Of a stretch of DNA of 64,000 bases, positions 28,519-37,831 are shown one piece after another. The translations under genes and the position numbers were made by a program. Source of the DNA: Candidatus Ruthia sp. Cpac_8_S14 (GTDB lineage Bacteria > Pseudomonadota > Gammaproteobacteria > PS1 > Pseudothioglobaceae); assembly GCA_021730205.1 (NCBI GenBank), contig CP072533.1, positions 1,021,380 through 1,085,379 on the forward strand, written 5' to 3'. Every line of letters starts with the position of its first letter. Within the stretch, counting starts at the first letter, position 1. A model generated the notes under the pieces. The model saw only the letters and a list, made by a program, of their open reading frames with translations, was not told the origin of the DNA and did not search any database.

Positions 28519-29955
28519 TTATGAAAGAATTCTTACTTTAAACGACCTGCCTTTTAATTTATCATGACTTATCTTTTTTAATGCAATTTTAACCAATTTT
28601 GAATTGACCGCAACATAAGACCAATGGCTAAGTATATTAATCTTACCAATCTGTTCAAAAGTAACATCCCCTTTCCCAGTCAATCCGCCCACAATGTCAC
28701 CTGGGCGTAATTTTTGTTTTTTACCGCCATCTATCTTTAAGGTTGTCATGGATGGTTTTTTAATGGGCTTATTTAAATAATGCTCACTTGGTAGTGGATC
28801 AGGAATAACCTCATTCCCAATACCTAACTCCAACGCATTGAGTTTGTAAGTTTCTCTATCGCTATACAAAGTACAAGCGATGCCAGTACGGCCTGCTCTG
28901 CCAGTGCGACCAATGCGGTTTGTATGGACTTGCTCATCATGAGCAATGTTAAAATTAATCACCATATCGAGTGAATCAATATCCAAACCACGAGCTGCTA
29001 CATCAGTTGCCACAAGAACAGATACGCTTTTATTAGAAAATCTAATCAATGCTTGATCGCGTTCTCGTTGGTCAAGATCGCCACTCATTGTTAATGCGTA
29101 AAATCCATAATAAATTAACTCATCAGTCACTTCTTGCGCATCGCGCTTGGTATTACAAAAAACCAAACTAGATTCAGGCTTGTATTTTGCCAATAAAAGT
29201 CTCAAAGCTGTCATGCGTTCATCATCCGTATTAATTTTGTAAAAATGTTGCTTAATAGCCGATTCTTCATGTACTAATGGTGCTTTAACCATAACGGGGG
29301 ACTTCATCACGCGTTGTGCAATACTAGTAATAGTATCTGGATAAGTCGCACTAAATAACAAAGTTTGTCGATTGACGGGTATTGTTCCAATAATATTGTC
29401 AATGGATTCTTGAAAACCCATATCTAGCATACGATCTGCCTCGTCAAGTACCAATGTACTAACCTGATTCAATTTAAGCGTGCCTTTTCGCAAATGCTCT
29501 TCAATGCGCCCAGGCGTACCCACCACAATATGCATACCATGCGCTAACGAGTCGATTTGTAGCCTAAAGGACGTGCCACCACACAATGCTAAAATCTTAA
29601 TATTATGAATGGCTCTAGCTAGTTTTTGAATTTCAACTGCCACCTGATTGGCTAACTCACGAGTTGGACACAAAACAATGGATTGCACTTTAAACGATTT
29701 AACATCCAATTTTTGCAACAAAGCCAAGCCAAATGTCGCCGTCTTGCCCGAACCTGTCTTGCTTTGTCCAATTACATCTTTGCCAGATAGAATGGCTGGC
29801 AAACTCAACTGCTGAATAGGCATCATTGAATCATAGCCCAAGGTGTTTAAATTTTTAAATAAATCTGGATGTAAATCCAATGAAGAAAAATCAGTTGTGT
29901 TCAAAATATAATGAAGGTCAATTAGTATGGGATGAATTTTACGCCAATCTTTCAT
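28519..29955 (-). CDS. dbpA: ATP-dependent RNA helicase DbpA
   Basis: A 478-residue DEAD-box helicase. Motifs are GQSKTGSGKTATFGLALLQK (I), CPTRELANQV (Ia), LVLDEADRMLDMGF (II), LLFSATYP (III), VLVATDVAARGLDID (V) and HTNRIGRTGRAGRTG (VI). The C-terminal RNA-binding domain (IDGGKKQKLRPGDIVGGLTG, SYVAVNS) is typical of DbpA, which acts on 23S rRNA helix 92 in 50S assembly. The first 20-odd residues exceed the E. coli length, so the true start may be the TTG at about LNTTDFSSLDL. It is convergent to the pseudogene 3' of purH and divergent to 6S RNA. Confidence 0.93.
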   Translation of the reverse strand: MKDWRKIHPILIDLHYILNTTDFSSLDLHPDLFKNLNTLGYDSMMPIQQLSLPAILSGKDVIGQSKTGSGKTATFGLALLQKLDVKSFKVQSIVLCPTRELANQVAVEIQKLARAIHNIKILALCGGTSFRLQIDSLAHGMHIVVGTPGRIEEHLRKGTLKLNQVSTLVLDEADRMLDMGFQESIDNIIGTIPVNRQTLLFSATYPDTITSIAQRVMKSPVMVKAPLVHEESAIKQHFYKINTDDERMTALRLLLAKYKPESSLVFCNTKRDAQEVTDELIYYGFYALTMSGDLDQRERDQALIRFSNKSVSVLVATDVAARGLDIDSLDMVINFNIAHDEQVHTNRIGRTGRAGRTGIACTLYSDRETYKLNALELGIGNEVIPDPLPSEHYLNKPIKKPSMTTLKIDGGKKQKLRPGDIVGGLTGKGDVTFEQIGKINILSHWSYVAVNSKLVKIALKKISHDKLKGRSFKVRILS

Positions 29956-30065
29956 GTTAAAATCCTCACACTGCTAACCTGAAAATAAAATTTATCCATT
30001 CCAAATATATATATTTTTATAAAAAATTCAATACAACATCTGAAAAAGGAGAATAATGATGAGCA

Positions 30066-30232
30066 TCTATTGTGTTTGTGATTAGTGTATCCCTGAGTCG
30101 ATAAATAAATACATCAAGAAATGCGATAGCTTACTATTGAGCAAACCCATCTGAAATGGGAAGCCTACGGTAATCTTCAAACCTCCGCCTTGAACCTTAT
30201 AGTTCAGATTTTCTTCAACACGGTACAATGGA
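30066..30232 (+). ncRNA. ssrS: 6S RNA
   Basis: No reading frame is expected here. The stretch shows the 6S pattern: the closing stem pairs CTATTGTGTTTGTGA (30067 on) with TCTTCAACACGGTACAATGG near the 3' end. The conserved CCCTGAGTCGATA (E. coli CCCTGAGCCGATA) and GCCTTGAACCTTATAGTTCA (E. coli CCTTGAACCAAGGGTTCA) lie in the right order and spacing. It sits just upstream of fthC (ygfA), the standard gammaproteobacterial position. 6S binds sigma-70 RNA polymerase. The ends are approximate. Confidence 0.9.
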
Positions 30233-30259
30233 CTTTTTTTAAAAATCTTAATACTTATT

Positions 30260-30811
30260 ATGCAGGCATTAAGACTCACACTCAGACAAAAAAGACGTGC
30301 TATTAATCATAGTAACCGAGAGAAATTCGCCAAACGCTTATTCTCCCAAACACAAAAATTAACCACTTTTAGACGCGGGCAAAAAATTGCTATTTATCTG
30401 CCAAACGATGGTGAAATTGATACTAAATATATCACTAACTTCTTAAAAATACAAGATTTTAGTATCTATTTACCAATATTAGATAATAAGATTCTTAAAT
30501 TTCAAAAAGTTAATAGGCACTTCAAAAAAAATCGACTTGGCATTAAAGAGCCTATTTCTACCCAAATTTTAAATGCCAAACAAATGAATATTATCTTCAT
30601 GCCACTGGTAGGCTTTGATAAAAACAAAAACCGAATTGGCATGGGTGGCGGATTTTATGACCGTACATTAGCTTTTACAAAATACCAACAAAATTATAAA
30701 AACCCAAAACTTTATGGCTTGGCATTTGATTGTCAAAGAGTGAATAGAATAAAAATTCAAACATGGGATATACCGCTTGATGCAGTCATTACTCCTAGTG
30801 ATATTTTTTAG
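30260..30811 (+). CDS. fthC: 5-formyltetrahydrofolate cyclo-ligase
   Basis: A 183-residue protein. The N-terminal basic segment is RLTLRQKRRAINHSN, IAIYLPNDGEIDTKYI and the substrate/phosphate loop RIGMGGGFYDRTLAF. The C-terminal GLAFDCQRV fits the 5-FTHF cyclo-ligase family. It recycles 5-formyl-THF. It is very likely co-transcribed with 6S RNA, as in E. coli. The starting ATG at 30260 has no strong ribosome binding site. Confidence 0.93.
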   Translation: MQALRLTLRQKRRAINHSNREKFAKRLFSQTQKLTTFRRGQKIAIYLPNDGEIDTKYITNFLKIQDFSIYLPILDNKILKFQKVNRHFKKNRLGIKEPISTQILNAKQMNIIFMPLVGFDKNKNRIGMGGGFYDRTLAFTKYQQNYKNPKLYGLAFDCQRVNRIKIQTWDIPLDAVITPSDIF

Positions 30812-30939
30812 ATAAACCGACTGTCTTTTGATGCTACCTAATGCAATATATTAAAAAAAATAATGCACTGTATAGCTAAATACTCTCTGTACACCTCGCC
30901 CTCCACACCTAAATTCAAAACAACAATCCTATAAAAGTA

Positions 30940-31248
30940 TCATGCCATACTCGCCCAATACAGAGCAACAACAATCCTAGATGAAATCATCCACATCTTA
31001 TGTGACGACTTACCTGAGTTGTAAACTGCAATTGACGCTGGAATTAACCAAATAAAACTAATCGCTATCAGTGTTATTTTCGTTTCTTGTAACCCGCAGG
31101 AGAATAATGTATCAATACATATAAAATAATATGCAAAAAGAACTATAAAGAAAGAACTGGTCATTTTTAAAAAACCAAGTGTGTTAACAAATCCAGCCCA
31201 AAAAGTAATGCCTAGTCCATAGTCGCCCTTAACAAATCTTCTTATCAT
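30940..31248 (-). CDS. Small membrane protein, uncharacterised
   Basis: A 102-residue protein with three hydrophobic stretches (GITFWAGFVNTLGFLK, SFFIVLFAYYFICI and ISFIWLIPASIAVY). It has a charged N-terminus, MIRRFVKGDYGLG, and a C-terminal tail with IYNSGKSSHKMW-like VYNSGKSSHKMWMISSRIVV. AGGAAAAAAAG lies before the ATG, a good ribosome binding site. Similar short proteins with a GDYGL start are known in gammaproteobacteria, but I cannot assign a function. It sits directly after a decayed gene (stop 13 bp upstream), so it survived when its neighbours did not. Confidence 0.7.
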   Translation of the reverse strand: MIRRFVKGDYGLGITFWAGFVNTLGFLKMTSSFFIVLFAYYFICIDTLFSCGLQETKITLIAISFIWLIPASIAVYNSGKSSHKMWMISSRIVVALYWASMA

Positions 31249-31260
31249 CTTTTTTTCCTG

Positions 31261-32119
31261 TTAATAAGTAGTTGAAAATATCCTATCATCAGCAAAGCCA
31301 AAAGACTCTATTTCATAATCTTGCGTGGCATGAAATTTTCCAAAATCCTCTTCTTTGATAAAATTAGTATCAAGCGAATAAAAATCATGTTCGTCTTTGT
31401 AAAACTTATCAAAAATAAAGCTTCTACCTCCAACTTCAGCTATCCGATAAAGTATTTCTCTAGGTTTGACCGATGAATAATCTTTATCCTCTTGTTTTGT
31501 GCAAAAGTATAAAAATGATAGTTATTTGTAGCATATGCACTAGATTGATGATAACTATCAAATACTAGATACCTAAAATCATCTGGTGTTTTACAAACCT
31601 TAAATCAATGCATTTAGCAATCAAAGTCGTTGCACCTCTCGCATCAAAATATCGGCATTGCCTAGTAGAGATAATGACTATTTGGTAGCCATCAAAAGCG
31701 TGCTGCTTAACTTTAAATGGCAACTTGCTTGGGCCAGGTTCTATATTTTGACTTACTACATCATTCGGCAAATAGGAATTTTTAAGTTGTTTGTCAATGT
31801 AGACCCAATGATTTTGAGCAATATAATCGAATTTTTTCTGAATTTTTCATTGTATTAAGAATAGTGTCATTTTCTTCTGTCTAAAAAAATATTATTCTCA
31901 ACTCGCTTACCATCAGCATAACCTTTATCTTGCCCTGCGAATACAGTTTTAATTGCGTTGTCAGTATCAGTATGCACAAGGTAATTAACAGGGTGAATTT
32001 CTTTTAAAGCACAAAAGCGATTTTTAGACTCACTCTGTTTGGCTTAGCTGACTGCCAAGACCATAATCCTCATCAGTATAATCGCTATTTAAAAATGCAT
32101 CTTTTGTGTTTTTACTCAT
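31261..32119 (-). pseudogene. Unrecognised protein partner of FtsK-like gene, decayed
   Basis: From ATG at 32119 the frame starts MSKNTKDAFLNSDYTDEDYG and continues through shifts as RFCALKEIHPVNYLVHTDTD, VFAGQDKGYADGKRVENNIF and DYIAQNHWVYIDKQLKNSYL. Further pieces are GPSKLPFKVKQHAFDGYQIV, TRQCRYFDARGATTLI, YLVFDSYHQSSAYATNNYHF, GRSFIFDKFYKDEHDFYSLD and EEDFGKFHATQDYEIESFGF, with a stop at 31261-31263. At least five frame changes. I do not recognise it. It lies 20 bp after the FtsK-like pseudogene on the same strand, so the two were an operon. Roughly 285 residues. Confidence 0.6.
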
Positions 32120-32138
32120 TTTTTTATTTTATCTCTAA

Positions 32139-33330
32139 CTAAAAAAATGGATTTGAATCGGACGACAAAAACTCTCCAAAACCAAAATGCTGGGACACAG
32201 AAAATAAAAGGTTTTTTGAACTGTTAGAATTACTACCAGACCAATAATAACTATAGTTATACATACCAGGGGAAACAGTGACAACTCCTTTGAAAGGCTC
32301 GTCCTTCCTTTTGGTCTTTTTAATGATTATATTCTTTAACCTTTGAATTGTTGGCAATCGCCAATCATCAAATCCCGCACAAGTAAAATTACTTGCTGCT
32401 TTTGATGCTTTAGCTTACGAATTTTTTTCACGTCTCCAATACAAGTAGATTCAATTAAAGTTTCCCCAAACCTAAACTCTTGTTCAAAAGGACATTGGGC
32501 AATCATTAGGATATCATCATTTATTTTAATTGATGCCGTGCTATTTCTAATAGTCATTCCAGAGATTTTAATAGAAGATTTATCGATGTTATTTTTAAGG
32601 TTCTTAAAACTATCTAAATCGTTAGATAGTTTTTGATCTTGAAGTATTTTTTTTTGCTTAGTTTAATTTGCTCCATAATTGCAGAATTTACCCCTGGTGA
32701 TCCAACTGCTTGAGTTGGTAGAACCAGATGAATGCCAAAAGCACCACCTTGCTTAACAATGTTTTCTAAAATATCATTAATTTATTTTTTCTGAGAGTAA
32801 TCACCTATAAATAATTTATGCACTTCATCAATCACTAATATTGTATGTGAGTTTGGTTTATTAGAGTTTAAAGCGTTGTATTTATCAATATTGATTGATT
32901 ATTTGCGTTCTCTCAAAGGCTAAATTATCAAATTCTCGTAGGACTATTTTTGCTGACTTAGCAATCTATTAATGGCAAATATTCTTTTCACAATTTGGAT
33001 AATTTTTAAACATTTTTAATTCAACTCCATGTTTAAAGTTCATCAAATATAAACTCACTTCATTACTGGTATATTTTTTAGCAATTTCGGTAATGATGTT
33101 TTCAATAAATACACTTTTACCAGAGCTTACTGTACCAGCAATAAATGCATGAAAATCTTCTGATCTATAACCTAGAAAAAACCAATACTTTGCCTACCAT
33201 CAGCGCTGGTGGCAACTGGTACAGCAAGGAAATTTTTACTTTGATAAGTATTGCCCATATCAGTTTGCAATAAATCAAACACTTTGCCAAGCAAACTTAA
33301 CTACTTAAAATGACTGGGGAATTTAATAAA
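32139..33330 (-). pseudogene. FtsK/SpoIIIE-type ATPase, C-terminal part, decayed
   Basis: Order on the minus strand is NFLAVPVATSADGRQSIGFF, LGYRSEDFHAFIAGTVSSGK with a Walker A (GTVSSGKS), SNEVSLYLMNFKHGVELKMF, NSHTILVIDEVHKLFIGDY (Walker B), and KQGGAFGIHLVLPTQAVG. A variable tail with SIKINDDILMIAQCPFEQEF and YSYYWSGSNSN ends at 32139. This is the pattern of an FtsK/SpoIIIE translocase domain, but not of chromosome FtsK (no gamma-domain end). The 5' part is missing and several stops interrupt it. It was an accessory ATPase of unknown system. Confidence 0.75.
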
Positions 33331-33381
33331 ATGGATTTAGAGCAACAAGAAAGATTAGTGAATTTCTTTTACAAGTGGCTA

Positions 33382-34563
33382 TTAAATATTAAACGGTGTA
33401 TTGCCTGAGGCTTGTTTTTGCAAGAAAGATTTTAAAGTCGAGCTTTCGTTGATTAAATTCATACCAAAGCCACGTAACCACCTAAGTGTTTCGTTATTTT
33501 CTTTATAAATCCAATTGAGTCCAGTCATAGTTTTTGCCATGAGTTCACTGTCCAATCTTCTAGCTCTGGCATATTTCCGTAATACTAAATAATCGCCTAA
33601 AGATTTATTATTAGATTGTAATTGTTGTGATAATTCTTCAACATCGGAAAATCCTAAATTAACGCCTTGACCTGCAAGGGGGTGGATGTTGTGTGCGGCA
33701 TCGCCAATTAATGCTAAATTATTTTGCACATAATCTTGTGCACTACGCTCAATGAGTGGAAAATCTTGAATATCGCTAACAACCTTAAACCGACTAAATC
33801 TATACTCAACACCTTGGGAAAGCCTGTCAGCAAACTTCTCAGTTGAAAGTTGCATAAGTTCATCAGCTAAATGATTTTCTGCCGACCAGACAATAGATGC
33901 TTGTGTGTCGCTTAAGGGTAGTAAGGCAATAATGCTGTCTGACAAAAAACGTTGCCAGGTTGTATTTTGAAAACTTTGCGATGATTCAACATTGCAAACA
34001 ATGGCTTTTTGTTGGTAATTATTCTCAACGTATTCAATGTCTGCCAATTCTCTAACGTTTGATTTAGCACCATCTGCACCAATCAATAAACTACATACTA
34101 TCTGCTGATTATTATCCAAATCAACCTGATAGCCATCATCAATTTTATGAATGGCGGTTAATTTTGTACGAATAAATTCAATATGAACTTTTTCTAATGC
34201 CGTATACATTGCAGATTGTATGGCATCATTCTCAATAATATAGCCCAATTGATTAACACCCTCATCTTCTTTGTGAAAACCTAAACTACCATGAGAGTTT
34301 TGATCCCAAACATGAGTATCAGTAAACCTATATTTACGCTCAATTAACCCCCACACGCCAATATTTTTTAATAGTGCCTCTGATTTAGGCGTAATTGCAC
34401 TAACGCGTGTATGGTGCTTATCTTGTAATTCTGGATTAGGGCAGTTAGGCTCAATAATAACAATCTTTAAGCCTTTATTAATCATAGATAAAGCAAACGC
34501 TTGTCCTACCATGCTGCCGCCGATAATGGCAATGTCGTATTGCAAATTGTTTTCAGCGTACAT
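33382..34563 (-). CDS. Ubiquinone biosynthesis FAD-dependent hydroxylase, UbiH/UbiF/UbiI family
   Basis: A 393-residue flavoprotein. FAD binding is YDIAIIGGSMVGQAFALSMI. The family signature RVSAITPKS follows, then LIGADGAKSNVREL (DG motif) and LALIGDAAHNIHPLAGQGVN (GD motif). It adds a hydroxyl to the ubiquinone ring precursor at the membrane. Which position (C1, C5 or C6) cannot be told. Its ATG overlaps the pmbA stop by one base. Confidence 0.9.
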   Translation of the reverse strand: MYAENNLQYDIAIIGGSMVGQAFALSMINKGLKIVIIEPNCPNPELQDKHHTRVSAITPKSEALLKNIGVWGLIERKYRFTDTHVWDQNSHGSLGFHKEDEGVNQLGYIIENDAIQSAMYTALEKVHIEFIRTKLTAIHKIDDGYQVDLDNNQQIVCSLLIGADGAKSNVRELADIEYVENNYQQKAIVCNVESSQSFQNTTWQRFLSDSIIALLPLSDTQASIVWSAENHLADELMQLSTEKFADRLSQGVEYRFSRFKVVSDIQDFPLIERSAQDYVQNNLALIGDAAHNIHPLAGQGVNLGFSDVEELSQQLQSNNKSLGDYLVLRKYARARRLDSELMAKTMTGLNWIYKENNETLRWLRGFGMNLINESSTLKSFLQKQASGNTPFNI

Positions 34564-35882
34564 TAAGCCCCTCCTGCGATGGTCATCTGATTCACTAAAA
34601 CAGAACCAACTTTAATATTATTACGGTGGTCAATATCTGAACCAATGCGCTCAACGCCTAATAGTATTTCTTTAAGATTGCCAGCAATTGTAATGCCTGA
34701 CACTGGGTATTGAATTTTGCCATTATCCACCCAAAAGCCCAAAGCACCACGAGAATAATCACCTGTTATATCATTTACACCTTGTCCCATCAATTCAGTT
34801 ACTATTAGACCTTGGTGCATATCTTTAACCATCTCATCAAGACCACCTTCGAATCCGTGCTCAATCATCACATTATTTACCCCACCTGCATTTGCTGTGG
34901 TTTCAAGACCTAGTTGATTGGCTGAATATTGCCCCATAATATAACTTTGAACTTGGCCGTCTTTGACAAAATATTGCCGTCTTTTTAACACGCCATCTTG
35001 GTCAAAGGGCTTAGCACCAATAGTTTTTTTAATCAATGGATTTTCTAATAAACTAATGCCATTAGGCATTACCTTTTGCTCAATACTGCCTAATAAAAAT
35101 GTTGATTTTTTATATTGACGAGCGCCACTTAATGCACCTATTAATTCTGCAAATAATCCACCAGACAAGCGTGGTGTGAAGATAACTGAGCATTTTTGCG
35201 AAACCAGTGATCTTGCACCAAGTTTATTAATGGCCAACCTTGCCACTTTTTGACCGATAACCTCTGGTAATTCTAAATCATTACTATCTAATGCTGACGT
35301 ATATTCATAAGCCGTTTGCATATCTTTGCCTTGTTTGGCGATAATGGAGCAATGAAGCGAATGCTTAGCACCTTGTTGTACTGCCATCATGCCATGCGAA
35401 TTTACATATAAACCCTTGCCTTGAAAACTTGATAGTTCGGCACCATCTGAGTTGTTAATATATTTTTGCTCTAGTGCTTTTGCTTCACAACGCATGGCCA
35501 ATTCAATGCTATCACTTGAATCTAGACCCCATGGATAGTACAAATCTAAATCAGGTGGATTAAACGCCATTAATTCTTTTGGTGCTAAACCGTTAAACGC
35601 ATCATTTTGTGTATATTTAGCAATTAGACAAGCAGATCCAATGGTTTTACTAATGCTTTGTCTGCTCAAATCAACACTGGATGCGTGTCCTTTCTTATTG
35701 CCCATATAAACATTAATACTAAAACTCTTGTCTAAGTGATATTCTAAAGTTTCAACTTTACCTAATCTGACAGCAGTAGAGATACCAGAGCCTGAACTTA
35801 ACGAAATTTCATAATCAGTAATATCATGCTCTTTTAATAAATCAATAGCAAGTTGCGCGGTGTTTTCTAATGAGGATGACAT
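34563..35882 (-). CDS. pmbA: Metallopeptidase PmbA (TldE)
   Basis: A 439-residue protein with the TldD/PmbA fold. Visible parts are YEISLSSGSGISTAVRLGKV, INVYMGNKKGHASSVDLSRQ and IGQKVARLAINKLGARS. Later ones are VIFTPRLSGGLFAELIGALS, NAGGVNNVMIEHG and YSRGALGFWVDNGKIQYPVS. PmbA pairs with TldD, which carries the zinc His-Glu motif; no TldD is in the window. The pair degrades unfolded peptides and microcins. It overlaps ubi hydroxylase by 1 bp. Confidence 0.92.
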   Translation of the reverse strand: MSSSLENTAQLAIDLLKEHDITDYEISLSSGSGISTAVRLGKVETLEYHLDKSFSINVYMGNKKGHASSVDLSRQSISKTIGSACLIAKYTQNDAFNGLAPKELMAFNPPDLDLYYPWGLDSSDSIELAMRCEAKALEQKYINNSDGAELSSFQGKGLYVNSHGMMAVQQGAKHSLHCSIIAKQGKDMQTAYEYTSALDSNDLELPEVIGQKVARLAINKLGARSLVSQKCSVIFTPRLSGGLFAELIGALSGARQYKKSTFLLGSIEQKVMPNGISLLENPLIKKTIGAKPFDQDGVLKRRQYFVKDGQVQSYIMGQYSANQLGLETTANAGGVNNVMIEHGFEGGLDEMVKDMHQGLIVTELMGQGVNDITGDYSRGALGFWVDNGKIQYPVSGITIAGNLKEILLGVERIGSDIDHRNNIKVGSVLVNQMTIAGGA

Positions 35883-35889
35883 GATAAGA

Positions 35890-36648
35890 TTATACCAAAT
35901 AATCAGAATCTGTAGACTTGAGAAAGCTTATAGTACCATGCGAATGATTCATACGCATGGTGTCAAATGTCATAGATTTAATTGGCATCCACAATGCCAT
36001 AATACCCAATACAATAATTAACAAGCCAGATAAACGCCGAGTCCAGGGTTTTTGAATTAAAAAATTCAGTTGGGCAGATAGACTTGCCATTAACAACAGA
36101 CTTGGTAATGTCCCTAGTCCAAATACCAGCATAATTAAACCACCTTCAAGCATCGAGCCAGACAGAACAGCAAAACTAAGCGCACCATAAACCAACCCAC
36201 AGGGGATGCCACCCCATAATAAGCCAGTAAAAAACGCACTTCTAAAATTTCTGATTGGCAAAAACCGTTGAGTTAGTGGCTGTAATTTTGTCCAAAGTTT
36301 GGCGCCAAGTTTTTCTAAAATTTGGATGCTGGATGACCAGCTCCCTATATACAACCCCACCATAACCATCAATACACCTGAAAATATTCGCAAAATCTTA
36401 TCAAACACATTCATTTGTAATGTTTGTACTAGTAAAGTGCCGATTAAGCCAAAAATAGCCCCCATCAGCATATAGCTTAAAATTCTACCAAAGTTATAAT
36501 TTAAATGAAAAAGTACTACTTTTTTTGGATTGGCTCTCACTTGTGGGTCAAGCCCAGCACTGAGTATAGCTACCACACCACCACACATGCTTAAGCAGTG
36601 CACACCACCTAATAACCCCATTAAAAAAACACTAATAAAAATGTCCAT
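35890..36648 (-). CDS. TauE/SafE-like membrane protein (DsbD_2 type)
   Basis: A 252-residue protein with six hydrophobic segments. The N-terminal GGVHCLSMCGGVVA motif and the internal GLLWGGIPCGLVYGAL are marks of the DsbD_2 subgroup of sulfite exporter TauE/SafE proteins, often near cbb3 oxidase copper assembly genes. Cysteines in GVHC, SMCGG and IPCG could bind copper, which is inference. It is 7 bp from pmbA and overlaps corC by one base. Confidence 0.8.
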   Translation of the reverse strand: MDIFISVFLMGLLGGVHCLSMCGGVVAILSAGLDPQVRANPKKVVLFHLNYNFGRILSYMLMGAIFGLIGTLLVQTLQMNVFDKILRIFSGVLMVMVGLYIGSWSSSIQILEKLGAKLWTKLQPLTQRFLPIRNFRSAFFTGLLWGGIPCGLVYGALSFAVLSGSMLEGGLIMLVFGLGTLPSLLLMASLSAQLNFLIQKPWTRRLSGLLIIVLGIMALWMPIKSMTFDTMRMNHSHGTISFLKSTDSDYLV

Positions 36649-37496
36649 TAAGTATTACCACCGCCCAACGAGCGTTCTACTTCAAGCAAATGGATGCGCC
36701 TAGAATCAGTTTTTAAAATTTTAAAATCAAAGCCTTGTAGTGATATTTCATCCATCTGCTCAGGCAAACGAGTAAAGCCCTTAATGACCAGGCCAGCTAC
36801 TGTGTCAATATTTTCGACCTGTAATTTCACCCCAAAGAACTCATCAAATTCTTCAATAGGGGTGTTGGCTTTAAGCAAGAATCTACCTTCACCAAAATCA
36901 ATAATGTTATCTTCTTCTAAATCGTGCTCATCTTCAATCTCACCCACGATTTGTTCCAATACATCTTCAAGCGTTACCAAACCTGCAATTTCGCCATATT
37001 CATCCATCACAATTGCCATATGTGATCTTTTTTGTTGAAAATCTCTTAACAATGCACCAAGAGTTTTGCTTTCTGGCACAAGGATAGAATCTCGCAAATA
37101 CTCTTTATAATTAAACTCAGATTTTTGGTCGCCTGCTAAAAACTCAAGCAAATCCTTAGCCAAAATCACACCTTGAATTTTGTTCTTATTGCTATTAATA
37201 ATTGGAAACCTAGAGTGTGAAGATTTAATCATAATATCAAGCAATTCTTTAGTGCTTGCTTGATGCTCAATCATCACCATTTTTGATTTTGGCACCATTA
37301 CATCGCGCACTTCTAGCTTTTCAAGCTGCATCGTACCTTCAATAATTGAGCGAGAACGGGAGTCAATGACATGGTTTTCCTCCGCCTCTTTGAGAACTTT
37401 TAAAAGCTCATTACCTGAGCGTAGTGGTGTATGCAGGCAGCGTTTTTTAAGTCTTTGTAAAAAGGAGGATCTCGATGGGGGTTGTTCTTCATTCAT
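36648..37496 (-). CDS. corC: CorC-type protein with CBS pair and CorC_HlyC domain
   Basis: A 282-residue cytoplasmic protein. A CBS pair spans about residues 60-190 (VRDVMVPKSKMVMIE, SRFPIINSNKNKIQGVILAK, MAIVMDEYGEIAGLVTLEDV), followed by the CorC_HlyC domain (FDEFFGVKLQVENIDTVAGL). There is no membrane DUF21 domain, so it is the YbeX/CorC type linked to magnesium/cobalt efflux and ribosome maturation. The usual partners ybeY, ybeZ and lnt are not adjacent. It overlaps the TauE-like gene by 1 bp. Confidence 0.9.
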   Translation of the reverse strand: MNEEQPPSRSSFLQRLKKRCLHTPLRSGNELLKVLKEAEENHVIDSRSRSIIEGTMQLEKLEVRDVMVPKSKMVMIEHQASTKELLDIMIKSSHSRFPIINSNKNKIQGVILAKDLLEFLAGDQKSEFNYKEYLRDSILVPESKTLGALLRDFQQKRSHMAIVMDEYGEIAGLVTLEDVLEQIVGEIEDEHDLEEDNIIDFGEGRFLLKANTPIEEFDEFFGVKLQVENIDTVAGLVIKGFTRLPEQMDEISLQGFDFKILKTDSRRIHLLEVERSLGGGNT

Positions 37497-37525
37497 TAAC
37501 GTTTATGTAGATTTAAAACACTATT

Positions 37526-37831
37526 TTAACAAAGTTCAAGTTTTTTACCACCACGCATCTTTTTACCTTGTGCAGCCCGCTCCTTGCGCACTGTTTTAGG
37601 GTCAGCAATCAGTGGACGGTAAATCTCAACTCGGTCTTTGTTTCTAAGTATTGCATCAAGCTTGGCAATTTTACCAAAAATACCAGTTTTGTCTTTAATA
37701 AGATCAATCTGTGGATAAATATCCAATATGCCAGATGCCTCAATCGCTTGCTTTAAAGTCACCCCTTCGTTCACTTCTAACTCAAGTAAAGTCTGTTTAT
37801 CTCTTAAAGCGTAGGCAACCTCAATTTGCAT
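37526..37831 (-). CDS. rnfH: RnfH-family (UPF0125) ubiquitin-like protein
   Basis: Starting at the ATG at 37831 gives 101 residues, beginning [20 protein letters not shown], typical of this beta-grasp family; an upstream ATG would add 30 unrelated residues inside hisA. The family signature [20 protein letters not shown] and [20 protein letters not shown] is clear. In E. coli rnfH (ratB) goes with ratA and smpB; here it overlaps the 3' end of hisA by 11 bp. Function is not established. Confidence 0.88.
   Translation of the reverse strand: MQIEVAYALRDKQTLLELEVNEGVTLKQAIEASGILDIYPQIDLIKDKTGIFGKIAKLDAILRNKDRVEIYRPLIADPKTVRKERAAQGKKMRGGKKLELC

Noticed and set aside
30082-30279. 65-residue ORF on the minus strand
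   Set aside because: It crosses the 6S RNA and has no protein features; the RNA explains the conservation.
31516-31560. Perfect 10-bp inverted repeat (TGATAGTTAT and its complement)
   Set aside because: It lies in a dead coding region whose frame explains it, has no T-run, and such repeats are common by chance in AT-rich DNA.
33311-33409. Small forward ORF near the end of the ubi hydroxylase gene
   Set aside because: About 32 codons with no match, overlapping the ubi gene end; likely chance.
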